From NCBI GenBank assembly GCA_020746105.1, contig CM036658.1:30653099-30717098 (forward strand): a DNA stretch of 64,000 nt. Direction: 5' to 3'. Shown here piece after piece: positions 1-11,075 of the stretch. Within the stretch, counting starts at the first letter, position 1, and each line of letters opens with the position of its first letter. Source of the DNA: Trogon surrucura. Lineage: Eukaryota; Chordata; Aves; Trogoniformes; Trogonidae. The position numbers and the translations under genes were made by a program. The notes under the pieces are model-generated. The model was not told where the DNA came from. It saw only the letters and a program-made list of their open reading frames with translations, and ran no database searches.

Positions 1-416
1 GAGAAAGTTGGGGTGTTTCAGCCTAGAGAAGAGAAGGCTCCAGGGAGATCATACAGAGGCTTTCCAGTACCTGAAGAGAGCTAGAGGAAAGCTGGGGAGG
101 GGCTGCTTACAAGGGGGTGTAGCAACAGGACAAGGGGAAATGGCTTTAAACTAGAGCAAGGCAGATTTAGATTAGGTATCAGGAAGAAGTTGACTATGAG
201 GGTGGTGAAATACTGGAACAACATTGGCCAGAGCGGTGGTGCAGGCTCCATCCACGGATACATTCAAGGTCACATTTAATGGAGTTCTGAGCAACCTGAT
301 CCACTTGAAGATGTCCCTGCTCGTCACAGCAGGGGTTGGACTAGATGACCTCTAAAGGACCCTTCCAGTCCAACACATTCTATGACTGGTTCTATGATCC
401 TATTATTCTATGATTT
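1..416 (+). mobile_element. CR1 LINE, 3' end (cut by window start)
   Basis: The first 300 bases decode, with breaks, as the C-terminal end of CR1 ORF2: a stretch matching the '[11 protein letters not shown]' segment, then the 'GGTGAAATACTGGAACA' and 'GGATACATTCAAGGTCA' segments that encode the end of the protein. The usual CR1 3' UTR follows (GGTTGGACTAGATGACCT, then the CCAGTCCAACACATTCTATG block) and ends in degenerate ATTCTATGA octamers near 370-416. This is the standard 3' structure of an avian CR1 retrotransposon. The element probably continues left of the window. No open frame survives, so it is a dead copy. Confidence 0.93.
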
Positions 417-599
417 GTACTCTAGACTTCAGAACAACAGATTTTGGCTGATTTAGAATATTGCTGGGGTAATCGCCTCAGAATCTCATACAAAGGGGCA
501 CCCAGAATAGCTAGTTTACTTTTACAGAAAACTTGGTTAGAGCTGAGGAGCAAATCACCCCTTCATGCAGGAGGACCAGGAATTTAAGCTGAAGGCCAG

Positions 600-1690
600 A
601 ACAGCTAGATAGAGAACTTTTTAAAGAAATGGTAGAAGAAATCACACAGGAAGTCGAAACAAGGACAGTAGAGAAAGGTAGACTATAAAAGCATTGCTCA
701 TGCTGCTAAGGATAAAAATCATGAAGATCAAAACCTTATTGGAGATAAAACTGGTTAGGGATACAAAAGATAACAAGAAGGTTCCTTACAAGTATACTAG
801 TATCAGAAGGAAAAGAATAAATGCTGCTAAATGGGAGAGACAATACTAACAGATGATTTAGAAAATGTTGAATTATTTAATGCCTTTTTCACCTCAGTCT
901 TCTTATAAACTTTCACATATATCATCCTGGTTTTGGAAGGAGTCAGGCAAAAGATCAGGAAGTTAGAGACAATTAAAAGAAGTTGAACTTATGCAAGTAC
1001 AGGATTCCAGATCAAATTCACCTGAAGATGTTGAAGGAGCTGGCTGAAATGAGCATAAGACTACTGTTATCTATTAAAATCATAGGAATTAAGGTCTTCA
1101 CCAACTGACAAAAGGCAAACATAATGTTCATCTTAAGGAAGGAAGCCTCAACCAGGCAGCCTCATCACAGATAATATTCATTTGGAATTCACTTTCAAGC
1201 ACATGAAGACAAGGCAGTCACCACAAATGATATACACAGATTTACCAATTTCAAATCATTGCCAACAGCCTTAATGACTTCCATGATGACATGTGGGATC
1301 AGTACTGATGTCCCTTCATTGAGGACCTGGATGATGACACAGAATGCAAACTCAACAAGTTACTGGATGATGTTTTGTTACGAAGAGTGACTGACATAAT
1401 GAAGAGGAAAAATTCAAGCCAGCAAGTTCTTGGCAAATTTATGGGTTGTGCAGAAAGAAACTTCATGAATTTTAACAGGCAGAGGGGCCAAGCTTTGCAC
1501 CTGGGCTGGAAAAGTGTGGCCAGTGGGGTCTGACTAGGTCAGCAGCAGCCAGGCTAGAAGGACCTGAGGATGATGGTTGACCACAAGGCCAACATGCTCT
1601 TGCCTCAAGCTAGATGAACATTGCAGAACACTGAGTAGAGGACTACACGGCGCCTAAAGCACATGACTGACATGGAGAGTTTGAGTGAGC
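600..1690 (+). mobile_element. Ancient, heavily decayed CR1 ORF2 (RT region)
   Basis: There is no long ORF, but short in-register patches follow the order of CR1 ORF2. Near 745-800 a patch reads like 'RDTKDNKK..YKY'. At about 842-905 a patch reads 'DLENVELFNAFFTSVF', which matches the CR1 'KAELFNAFF-SVF' block. At 1320-1350 there is 'EDLDDD', at 1440-1510 'NFMNFNR..ALHLG' (the '[13 protein letters not shown]' block), and at 1555-1620 a piece resembling 'DLGVLVDHKANMS'. Many indels and stops separate them. It is a separate and much older insertion than the CR1 tail at 1-416, because ORF2 sequence follows a finished 3' tail. The boundaries are approximate; decay beyond 1690 cannot be followed by eye. 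Confidence 0.72.
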
Positions 1691-3184
1691 TAAGTTGTTC
1701 TTAGTCTGACAAAGTTAAAGCCAAGTACCATGCTTTAAGTGCAGTTACATAAATAGCAGAGCTAAACTATTTACAGTAGTAGTAGACAGTATAAAAGGGA
1801 CTACTCAAAGGATAACTGCCTTGAAGTGCGAGCTGGACAGATCAGGTTGTATATACTGAAAAACTTCTCCACAGTTCAGCACTGCATCAGGGTATTGATA
1901 GAAAGTGTGGACACACCATCAGAGAAAGTTATGAAGAGAAAGCTCTCCCCTTTCCAAAGGGAAACTGGAACAGATTATGTCCAGAAATCTCTTCTAACCA
2001 ACATTTTTATCCTTACATGGATTCTCTTTGGATACAGCTGTCCTAAATGCAAAAGTTTGAAAGTTTGTAGGTGTATTTTGCAGGCCTCAGTTCTAGAAGC
2101 CTAATATTCAGTGTGGCCTTTTCTATCACTTTTCTCCATGTCACAATTCAGTTCGTTTAGCTGTGGGTCTTATAATGCATTTTCAGTTATTTTGTGACTG
2201 CATCTTTCCAAAACAAACGGAATTATCCTACACTTTTCACTTTTATAAAGTTCCCCCTTTTGCCACTATTTATCATTCTTTGTTTACTCTCTTCTCTGCA
2301 TACAATAAAAACAGATGAAGAAAATACAAATTTTAATTAGAACCTTGTTTTAATATGAGCTAATATCCCTGACACTGTCAGAAAAGTTAAAAAACTTTGC
2401 AAATTAGAAAAAGATCAGTTATATAGTGATTTCATTCAGTTGAATTCATTTCATTCAAAACATCACATTTTTAGTTCAAAGGAAAAATGCCATAACCAGG
2501 TATACAGAAACACTTCTTACCCATTTCCAAGATATTCTAAATTAGCTTTTTCTTAGAAAAGTCTGTTTAAAGAGTCTACAGCAAGGACAGTGCCTTTAGT
2601 CAGTTTTTCCATGCAAATATCAGGTATTTACTTTTCCATAAGATAAAATCAATCCAAGCTGCCTTAAACTAAATCTGTTAACACAAGATCAATCTGCAAT
2701 ATCTGCTTCTCAGAGAAAAAGACAGGGCATATGATCACCAGGCAACAAATTCCCAACAGATGAATTCAGTTAATTTTATAATGTCACAGATGACAACTGT
2801 AGTTTGAAAACAGAAGAGTAAAAAAGCTAGAGGCTTCTGTTAGCAATATGAAAGCAGATAGCCTTATAGAACTGAAAAAATCCAAGCATTTGTTCTAAAA
2901 ATAGATAGGTAAAACCAGTTTTAAAATCAATTGTATTGTCTTATTTCAGCAATAATACAATAGTGATAGTGATACACAAAAGAATAGTCAATACTGTACT
3001 TACTAAATTATAATAAATAGAAATTACTTACTGACTTTCCTAGCTATGTTTTAAAACATTTTTGTCTATGAAAAAACTCTTATTATACAATTATTTTTTG
3101 TATAACCTATTCTTTACTATTGCAAAATCTCTTTAAACAGAAACAATAGGCCAAATTACATAAATTCTGTTACATTCCTCATTA
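1691..3184. other. AT-rich DNA with no recognised feature
   Basis: Dense stops on both strands. The longest plus-strand open stretch (1826-2104, 92 codons) resembles no family I know and has no coding context. No RNA gene or repeat recognised. Confidence 0.6.
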
Positions 3185-3186
3185 AT

Positions 3187-3222
3187 CCAATGCATTCCAT
3201 GATTCTATGATTCTATGATTAC
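3187..3222 (+). repeat. Orphan CR1-type octamer tail
   Basis: CCATGATTCTATGATTCTATGATTA is the tandem octamer that ends avian CR1 elements. The sequence to its left does not show a CR1 3' UTR, so this is either an extremely truncated CR1 copy or a chance short repeat. The orientation is inferred from the octamer reading ATTCTATG on the plus strand. Confidence 0.6.
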
Positions 3223-6200
3223 ATACAAATTTTGGGTTAATTTTTAATATTATCTAGTCTAGCCATTCAAAACCCATTTCAAAAGCTTTAAATTCTGTTG
3301 ACTAGGTCTTCTGCTAAAATTAATTTGAGTTGTGAATAATTAACAAAGTGCTTAAGTAAAGCTCTCACTCTAAGTAATAGGTTTGTCATATGCACAATTG
3401 CTATCAGTTTGATGTTAAGTGTATAAAAACTCTCTAGTTATTCAAATGCAGGTTATTCCAAAGGAGTTTATCTAATCAAAGATCTTAGAAGTAAATTTAA
3501 CCTACTCATTCTGAATTATTCAGATGGTTTCCAGTCACAACTTACATTGCAACTGCATTTATCAGTGAAGTATATTTATTCTTCTTAATTCCTACACATG
3601 CCTATTTTAAACCTCAGTACCTAAACATCAGTGCAACAGGTTAATAAACTAATACATAGGTGAATTTTTAATCATGACATAACTTATAGAATACCATCCT
3701 TTACCTGTCTTAAGGCTTTTTTGATGTGCTTTCCATACGAACACTCTTGGACAGTTTTGTCAATTTGTTTGGAATAGTAATGGTGACTCTATAAAGCACA
3801 TAGTAAATATTACAAACCCGTAATTTTCTGACCAAAGGTTTCAGCTAATGTAAACAGCATACCTAGGCTACAAAAACAGCTGACAGTGAGCAAACACATG
3901 TATGTTGAAATTCATCTTCGTTATACCCTCCCTGAAACCAACGAATCACAACTGAGCAAAAATGAGATAATTTAACTTAGTAGCTCTCAATGACTCATTT
4001 TGCTTCTCACAGCCTCTGCTGAGTCTCATGAATTTACAGTGAAAGACTTCCATGGTTTGACCCTACATTGCTTAAATAACCAACTTTTTGTTGGTTTTGA
4101 GCTTGCAAACAGCTCTTTTTTTTTTTTTTTGATGTCTCCTGCCACTGCACACTTGATGCCACTTATTTATCATTCTCTGTTGTACTTCCCCTTCACACCT
4201 CTCTTGAGCAGAAGCATCAGTGCCTGCTGTCAGTCCTCAGACAGAATCCTAGATTCCTCAGAATCTAATCCTACAATTTGTTTACCTTCTCCATTTATTC
4301 TCTGGAGCTTTTACAGTTTAATTGCATCCATTTATTTATTTTTTTTTTTCAGATGAGGTCAGAACTTCACATAGTATTTAAGAAGTTAAATATAATGGCC
4401 TTCCACACATCTATTGACTGATACAATGATACAATGATATTAATACAATGATACCATGATACAATTTTATTTACTCTATTGCTTTCTTAGTAATTCGTGA
4501 ATATTTTTGACCTCCTAAGCACAGGACTGACAGAAATATTTAGCTGATAAATATCAAGCCAAGTGAAATATGTGAAACAAAAACTGGTTTTCATATAGAT
4601 CAGTTTGCATTTATCTCCACTGAATTTCAGCTGGCTTTTTAATAAACAGTCATTCAGGCCACAGATATTTAATTCCTTTAATAACTTAGTATGATGAGAA
4701 AATTTACCAAATAACTATTCACTACTTTTCCAGCATATTCACATGTTCACAAATATTTAGAGAAGCGTGGATCCCAGTACATGTCCCACAGAACTTTACT
4801 CGTGGCCTTCTTCCATTGTGGACACTGACCTTAAAAAAAAAATCATCATTTTCTCCCATAGTTTAACTTTTTTTTAATGAATGCTAGAACTTTCCTCTTA
4901 GCCAGAAGCACCTTCCGTGCTGTACTGTTTCCTGCAGTGTTTCATGACATTAACACTGTTAAATACATTCCAGTACTTTTAAAAAAGTATTACTATAGTT
5001 TCAACTGAATTTCTCATAGCTGACCTAATGATCTATACTCTTCTTCCAATATCTCCCTCAAATTCACTTTAAAATTGGCAACACATTTGCAACCTCTCAG
5101 TTCAATTGCTATCGAAACAGATTTAAACAAGGAATTCCACACCTCAGTTACTATTTAGAATATTTCACCTGAGTGCCTTTAAAAATCTTAGGTCTATGCC
5201 ATGTGGTCTTGATACCTTCTTCATTCTGTTTTGTACCACCTCATACCAATAAAGGATGACTTCAGCTGAGTTTCCTTACCGAGAAAAACTCATGTGTGAG
5301 AATCTACCAAAACCCTTCTACAGCAAAAGCAGAATTAAATTGTTAAGACAGACTTTTTCTTACAACTTCTTTTGAGTACTTATGTTTTCCTTGGCGCTAC
5401 AGATTCACTGCCAGACTTCCTGCTGCTGATATTGTAGAAATAGAATTTCTTAACTGTTATGTTTCTCGCAACTATTTTGGTTAACAAATCTCTTACGTAT
5501 CTTGTGATTGTTTTGATTTGCCCCGCTGCATTTTTTTTTTTAAATTTATATTTAGTCTTAAGAAGTTTACAGTCCTTAAATTTTCTTCAAAAATTTTCAG
5601 CTATCTGAAGGACATCTTCCTCCTCTCAGCAGTCTCTGATACCCTGCTGCTTAGTCATGCAGGCTCCCTTTTGGCATTTCTCAAGCCTTTCTTGCTAAGC
5701 AGAATGTGTTTGCTCCCTGTCTTGAGTACACTATCTTAAATAGTCTCTGTGCCATCTGCCATAAAAATCTTTTAATGATTCCTTCCAGATTCATCCTTGC
5801 AGGAGTCCATGTTTATAATTGTCTTTATGAAGTTGAGCCCAGCTGCTCAGAGATTTCTTGGGTTATGGAGCCCTGCAATTATACTGAATCTATAGAGAGA
5901 TTCAGCCAAGAGATTCTTGCGACCAAAATAGTTGCAAGAAACAATAATTTTGAGCCTCATCCATTTGGCTTTTGCTTCTTCTCTCATGGGATCATCAACT
6001 ACCAAGTTCATAAAAATCAGTAATTTAGTCTCAGCAGCCCTCTCAGGAAACTCAGTGTCAGGTATCTAAGTGTCATTCTGTTCGATCTAATTTCCTCTGT
6101 AAGACACTCTGGTCCTTCCAATTCATTCCACCAGTTTTCTGCTTGTGTTTCATCTCAAACCACATGCTCAACTCCACATACTGCCTAGTGTTTAGCTAGA

Positions 6201-6491
6201 CTCACTTGTGATCTCAATTTGTCAACCTTTCTTTATTCTCCTGTATTCACAGGGTATCCATTCCTCTTAAGGATAAAACTTCTCCTTATACTGTTTTCAT
6301 AGTTATATATCCCTTTCAATTGCTCCATACCTCAGGAAAGGTCACTGCAGGGATCCTGGTCTGCTCTGCAATACTGTCGAATCTTTGCTGTATACACTTG
6401 TTTAATATATCACTCTTAACCTCACAAAAGGATAATGGTACTTAAAACAGTCAACGTAAACTGACCTTTCTCTCTCAGACACTCCATAATG
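3223..6491. other. AT-rich unassigned DNA
   Basis: No gene recognised. It contains homopolymer runs (poly-T near 4117-4130, 4338-4349 and 5528-5540) and a short octamer array listed separately. Open stretches at 4000-4356 and 5706-6023 are low-complexity or unrecognised, have no homology I can name, and are most likely chance ORFs. Confidence 0.6.
4420..4464. repeat. Short tandem repeat, ATACAATG unit
   Basis: Five imperfect copies of GATACAAT/GATACCAT lie in a row. An 8-base period resembles CR1 tails, but the unit is different and no CR1 3' UTR precedes it. It is best treated as a degenerate microsatellite. Confidence 0.65.
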
Positions 6492-7556
6492 TATCACAGA
6501 ATCACAGATTAATAGAATAGTTTGGGTAGGGACATTTAAAGGTCATCTCGTCTAACCTCACTGCTGTGACCACAGACATCTTCAACAAGATCACGTTGCT
6601 CAAAGCCTCATATAACCTGACCTTGAATGTGACCAGTGATGGGCATCTACCTCTCTGGGCTACCTGTTCCAGTGGGGGTTTCACCACCTTCATTGTAAAA
6701 AATGTTGTCCTTGTATCTAGTCAGAATCTACCCTCTTTTAGTTTAAAATCGTTACTCCCTGTCCTATTGCTACAGGGTCTGCCAAAAATTCTGTCTCCAT
6801 CTTTCTTATAAGCAACACTTAATTATTGTAGGGCCTCTAAAAGGTTTCCTTGGAGCCTTCTCTTCTCCAGTGCTCTTCTTAATTCCTTCACCCCCATCCT
6901 GTATTGATACTGTTGGTTGCTCAAAACCAGGTGCCGGACCTTTCACTTGGCCTTGTTGAACTTCATGAGGCTTGCATGGGTCTGCTTCTTGAGCTTGTCA
7001 AGGTCCCTCTGGATGGCATCCCTTTCCTCCAGCGTGTTGACTGCACTACTCAGCTTGGTGTCATTCACATATTTCCTGACAGTGCCTTCGATCCCTCTGT
7101 CTATGTCACTATCAAAGATATTGAACAGTACCAATCCTAATAAATACCCCTGAGGGACATTGTTTGTTACTGATCCCCATCTGGACATTGAGCTGTTGAC
7201 CACTATTCTCTAGAGGAGGCTATCTAGCCAATTCCTTATCCATCCATCAAATTCATGTCTCTCCAATTTAAAGAGACAGTCATTGCAGGCGACTCTGTTA
7301 AAGGCCTTACAGAAGTCCAGATAGATGACACGCATATCTCTTTTCTTGTCCATCGACATACTTATTCCATCACAGATGGCCACTAAGTTGGTCAGGCAGT
7401 AAATGCCCCTGGTAAAGTCATGGTGGCTGTCTGGAATCACCTCCCTGTCCTCCACATGCCTTAGCATAGCTGCTAGGAGGATCTGCTCCATGATCTTCCT
7501 GGATACACAGGTGAGGCTGACAGGTTGGTACATCCCAGGGTCATCCTGGGATTTAG
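6492..7556 (-). mobile_element. CR1 LINE, minus strand, frameshifted and internally deleted
   Basis: Read on the minus strand this is CR1 ORF2 from the RT palm to the 3' tail. Positions 7533-7210 encode 'YQPVSLTCVSRKIMEQIL', then palm motif A as 'VIYLDFCKAFNRV'. After a break, 7203-6943 encode 'VPQGYLLGLVLFNIF' (motif B) and 'RKYVNDTKL' (motif C, where the family norm is F/Y-ADD), then 'LMKFNKAK'. Soon after 'YQYRMG' the sequence jumps to an 'EKRRLQGNLLEALQ' stretch near 6840-6880, so roughly 100 codons of the usual ORF2 are missing. The 3' UTR and a CACAGAATCACAG tail close it at 6492. Endonuclease and upstream regions are absent. The changed catalytic motif, frameshift and deletion make it non-functional. 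Confidence 0.93.
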
Positions 7557-7900
7557 ATCATATCAACCTTATGGCTTCTTTCCCATCATCCTTTAAATTT
7601 TGTCCTAGAAGCTCCTGTCTGCTTTTGCCACAGATACTCAGAAGGTCCATGTCCTTTGGCTCTTCCTCACTGTCAGCTAGCAGACAGGCCTGATACTGGA
7701 TCATACATGTTACCTCACAGTCGGCAGGCATGCTCCTTTGCAAGTGTTCCCTGATGGGCTCTGGTTCTGCCAGATGCCTGAGTTACAGCATTCTACCTTC
7801 AGCAAGAGACCCAGGGCAGGGATATGACTGCCCTTCTCCAACCCCTCCCCAGGCAATACTCCCCCACACCAAAACTGGCATGGTTATCTTGTGGAGAAGT
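7557..7900. other. Unassigned GC-richer block beside the minus-strand CR1
   Basis: This abuts the 5'-truncated end of the CR1. The minus-strand open stretch 7743-7558 (61 codons, acidic patch 'DSEEEPKDMD') is not RT sequence and I do not recognise it. It could be target DNA, a rearranged CR1 5' part, or another repeat. Confidence 0.4.
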
Positions 7901-8428
7901 TTGCTTTAAAATAATGTCATTGGACGTGGGTCATTGGCTATGGACCAAGAACATACACCTTCTGTCCCTTGCGGATATTCATGTCCTATGATACCTGGGA
8001 TGATTGTTTGTAGCCAGAGAGAGAACTTTTATAACATCATGGTGATCACCAGATTTTTTGCAAATATTTGCTTCCACCTTTCAAAAAAGCTATTTTAACA
8101 TATCCCTATTTTTCTCATGAGTGATGGTGGTCCTTGTCTTTTAAAAAAATCAGGTGGTGAAAGCTTGTCTTGTAGACATATCCAGAATGATCAGCTTTTT
8201 GTTTTGCAAACCCTCATCATTCCAGGCATGTTGGTTGCTTGGGTTGCCTTTTCAGATGCCAGATAATAAAACACTGCACTATTCCAGAACCACTTCTGCA
8301 GGTACTTCTAAAATACACAGCACTCGTAAAGCTACAAAACAACCCATCAGGCACAATAATGTCACCTTAGTCAAAAATGTTCTGCTGGTCTTGTTGAAAC
8401 GTTTAACCTAAGATAATAGAAAAAACAC

Positions 8429-8446
8429 TTTTTTTTTTTTTTTTTT
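8429..8446. repeat. Poly-T run (18 T)
   Basis: Uninterrupted homopolymer. No SINE or processed-pseudogene body is recognisable on its 3' side on the minus strand. Confidence 0.9.
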
Positions 8447-9739
8447 AATCATTTAGTGAGATAATCTAATTTTCTCCTCTGGTTTTAAACACTGTGAAAA
8501 AATACTTCACTGCCAACTATTGGCCAATGATTTCTGAAATTCTAGTGGAGTCTTATTGCCCTGTGTTAAAGTTTAAGGGGAGCATCTGCACAGTATGCAG
8601 ACATCAATATTGAATACTTCCCTAAAGATTTAATTATTTAAATCTACAAAAAATGAGAAATCTGGATTCACCCCAGTGTCACTGGTAATAGAATAAGACA
8701 CGACACATGTGAGTGCATGTTAGTGCACAAGCACTGAAATTTACTTTCCAGCATGAAACCCCAGTTAATGCAAAGCTGCAAACAACAGCATGTGATTGAT
8801 GAGAACCATAACCTGCAGTGTCCTCTACACTTGTCCAGCTACACTTGTCTCTTAAATTAGACCTACATGTTGGTATACGTTTATTGTTTTTGCAATACAC
8901 ACATGGTGTAAAACCACTCCTGGGTTCAGGTTCTTATTTTTCATATCTGCTGTATTTTTTTCTTAAGAAAACTATGCACTATTTCAGATGTTTTGAGTAC
9001 AATAAAAATTTCACACACAAGCTGATCTAGAACTCAGAATAGTAGAACAGTATCTGCAAGTAGTAAGAAATTAATTTACTAGATTTTTATTGGGCTATTT
9101 TCAAATATAGATGAATGCATTCTGTTCACAAAATAAGAGCTTTTCCAAATATTATTACATAATAATGGAAGTGCTCAGATTATAATTCTGAAATTTTCTT
9201 ATTGTTTTGATAATGTTGTCCCTTCTTTAAACAACTATGAATATTAGTTTCAAAAGGTAAACTCTCCAATTTTAAAATACAGGTTATCCAAACAGGGAGC
9301 AAACCAAGCCCATGCAAGTTGTGTGTCCAAATACGTTATTCTAATGACACAGAAACAAAAGCAGAGTTAAAAGACTGTAAGCCAACCATAAGCTAAAATG
9401 TGTGGAAACAAAACCTAGCCATCATTCTTTAAAAAATACAAAAGTTTCATTTATCCATCACACCAATAAAAATTGACCACTAACTTTCTTTAAAAGGAGT
9501 CAAACCATGACATGATCACATTTTGCCAAACGAGGGAGGCTAACATTCACTAATTAGTTCATTTTGTGATTTCCTGACAAAAGCTATTTATGGCTTCAGA
9601 GTCACAAGCAAAAACAGAGCTCAGGTCTTTCTCCAAAAAATACAATAACATGAGCATCTTTTGCAGTAACAGGACTTGTGGCACTTACTTCAGCAGAGCT
9701 GGCATTTCATTCATTGGCAGGGAAGGGTGCGCATGCGTG

Positions 9740-9762
9740 CACACACACACAAACACACACAC
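9740..9762. repeat. (CA)n microsatellite
   Basis: About eleven CA dinucleotides with one interruption, preceded by GTGCGCATGCGTG, an alternating purine-pyrimidine stretch. Confidence 0.9.
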
Positions 9763-10261
9763 GTAGAATACTTAGTACATTAGAGCAGAGTAGTACATTT
9801 TTAAGATATCTGCTCTTTACAAAGTTAACCCACAGATTAAAAAAGGCTTGAATTTTTCATTTTTTTGTTGTTGAAATATCATTGTTAATGAGCATTTAAT
9901 GAGTTCCATAAAGCAAAGAAAATAAATAAAATCTATTCAGCTTTACAAATCAGATACATATGACTGGATTTACGATTAACGTTTTAAGTGAACTGGGAAT
10001 CGCATGCTTTACTTTTCTCTTAAAATTACACACAAGTTAATGGACTAAGAAAAAACGAAAAAATATATTTTTATTCAAAATAGCTCTAGAATTGAAATGT
10101 TCAATAACTTGATAACAAAACTGCAGTAGATGGGTAACAATGACTGTTCTTAACTGTAAACTGTAAATTATTCTAAGGAACAAGGTCTTACTATGCAGCT
10201 TCTCAAATTGTTTGTGATCAAACAGTATCAACTTCATGGCCTTGTCAATATGCTAAACTAA

Positions 10262-10340
10262 ACAAAAAAAAACCCCAAAAAGCCCTATCACACACACACA
10301 CCCCCACATCAAAAAAAAACCCAACCCCAAAAAAACTAAA
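10262..10340. repeat. A/C-rich low-complexity tract
   Basis: Runs of A and C with a short CACACACACA core and no G-rich interruption. Simple sequence only. Confidence 0.85.
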
Positions 10341-11027
10341 CAGTTTTTGAATTAAATGAGACAACTGACAAAAGGTGTCTCTCTATTTTGGGAAACCACC
10401 ATTACTAGACTGCATTCTTTTCATTCTTAAACACTCAAATCTTCACTTGCTAAAGATCACTGATAATAAAAAATCTATCCCATTATATACTTAGATATCT
10501 TTGTGTGGATATTAAAATAAACTATGTTTTGAAATTAAGAGTTAAAATACCTCCTCTTGTTTTCCATACATATTTCCTGTATAAATATACTTCATCATTT
10601 TACAAATTACAGTATTTATATTAAAGCTTTCGGTCAGCAAATCATTATAGCTTAACATGAACAAACAATTCCTGTGTTTTGGTTCTGTCTTTAAATCATT
10701 TTCAGAGATAACGAAAACCAGCCAAAATGAGTGACTGCAAATAATATAAACAACACATTTATTTAGAAAAATAAACTGAAAAGGCTACTTGTCTGTTAGA
10801 TTTCTCCATGAAGTATAGACAAATGGCTAGAAAAACTTTATGTCAAATACATATTACAAATGACTTTTTAAACAGTAACTGGGACTATAATGTCAATGTT
10901 CAATAGGAACATTTTGGATATATAATTCAATAGACTAAATTTCTTGGCTGCTAATGTGATAAAAAATGGATGCTATTAAAAAGATTATATCCCCTTTTTC
11001 AATACACCTTATCATGTTGATGCTTTT

Positions 11028-11075
11028 TCATATATATACATATATATATATGTATGTATATGCATGTATTTATTT
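11028..11075. repeat. (TA)n / TATG-rich low-complexity tract
   Basis: Alternating TATATA with interspersed TGTATG. The ORF spanning it is translated simple repeat, not a gene. Confidence 0.85.

Noticed and set aside
4000-4356. 118-codon ORF as a small membrane protein
   Set aside because: Runs through poly-T tracts (poly-Phe); no signal or family, and chance in T-rich DNA.
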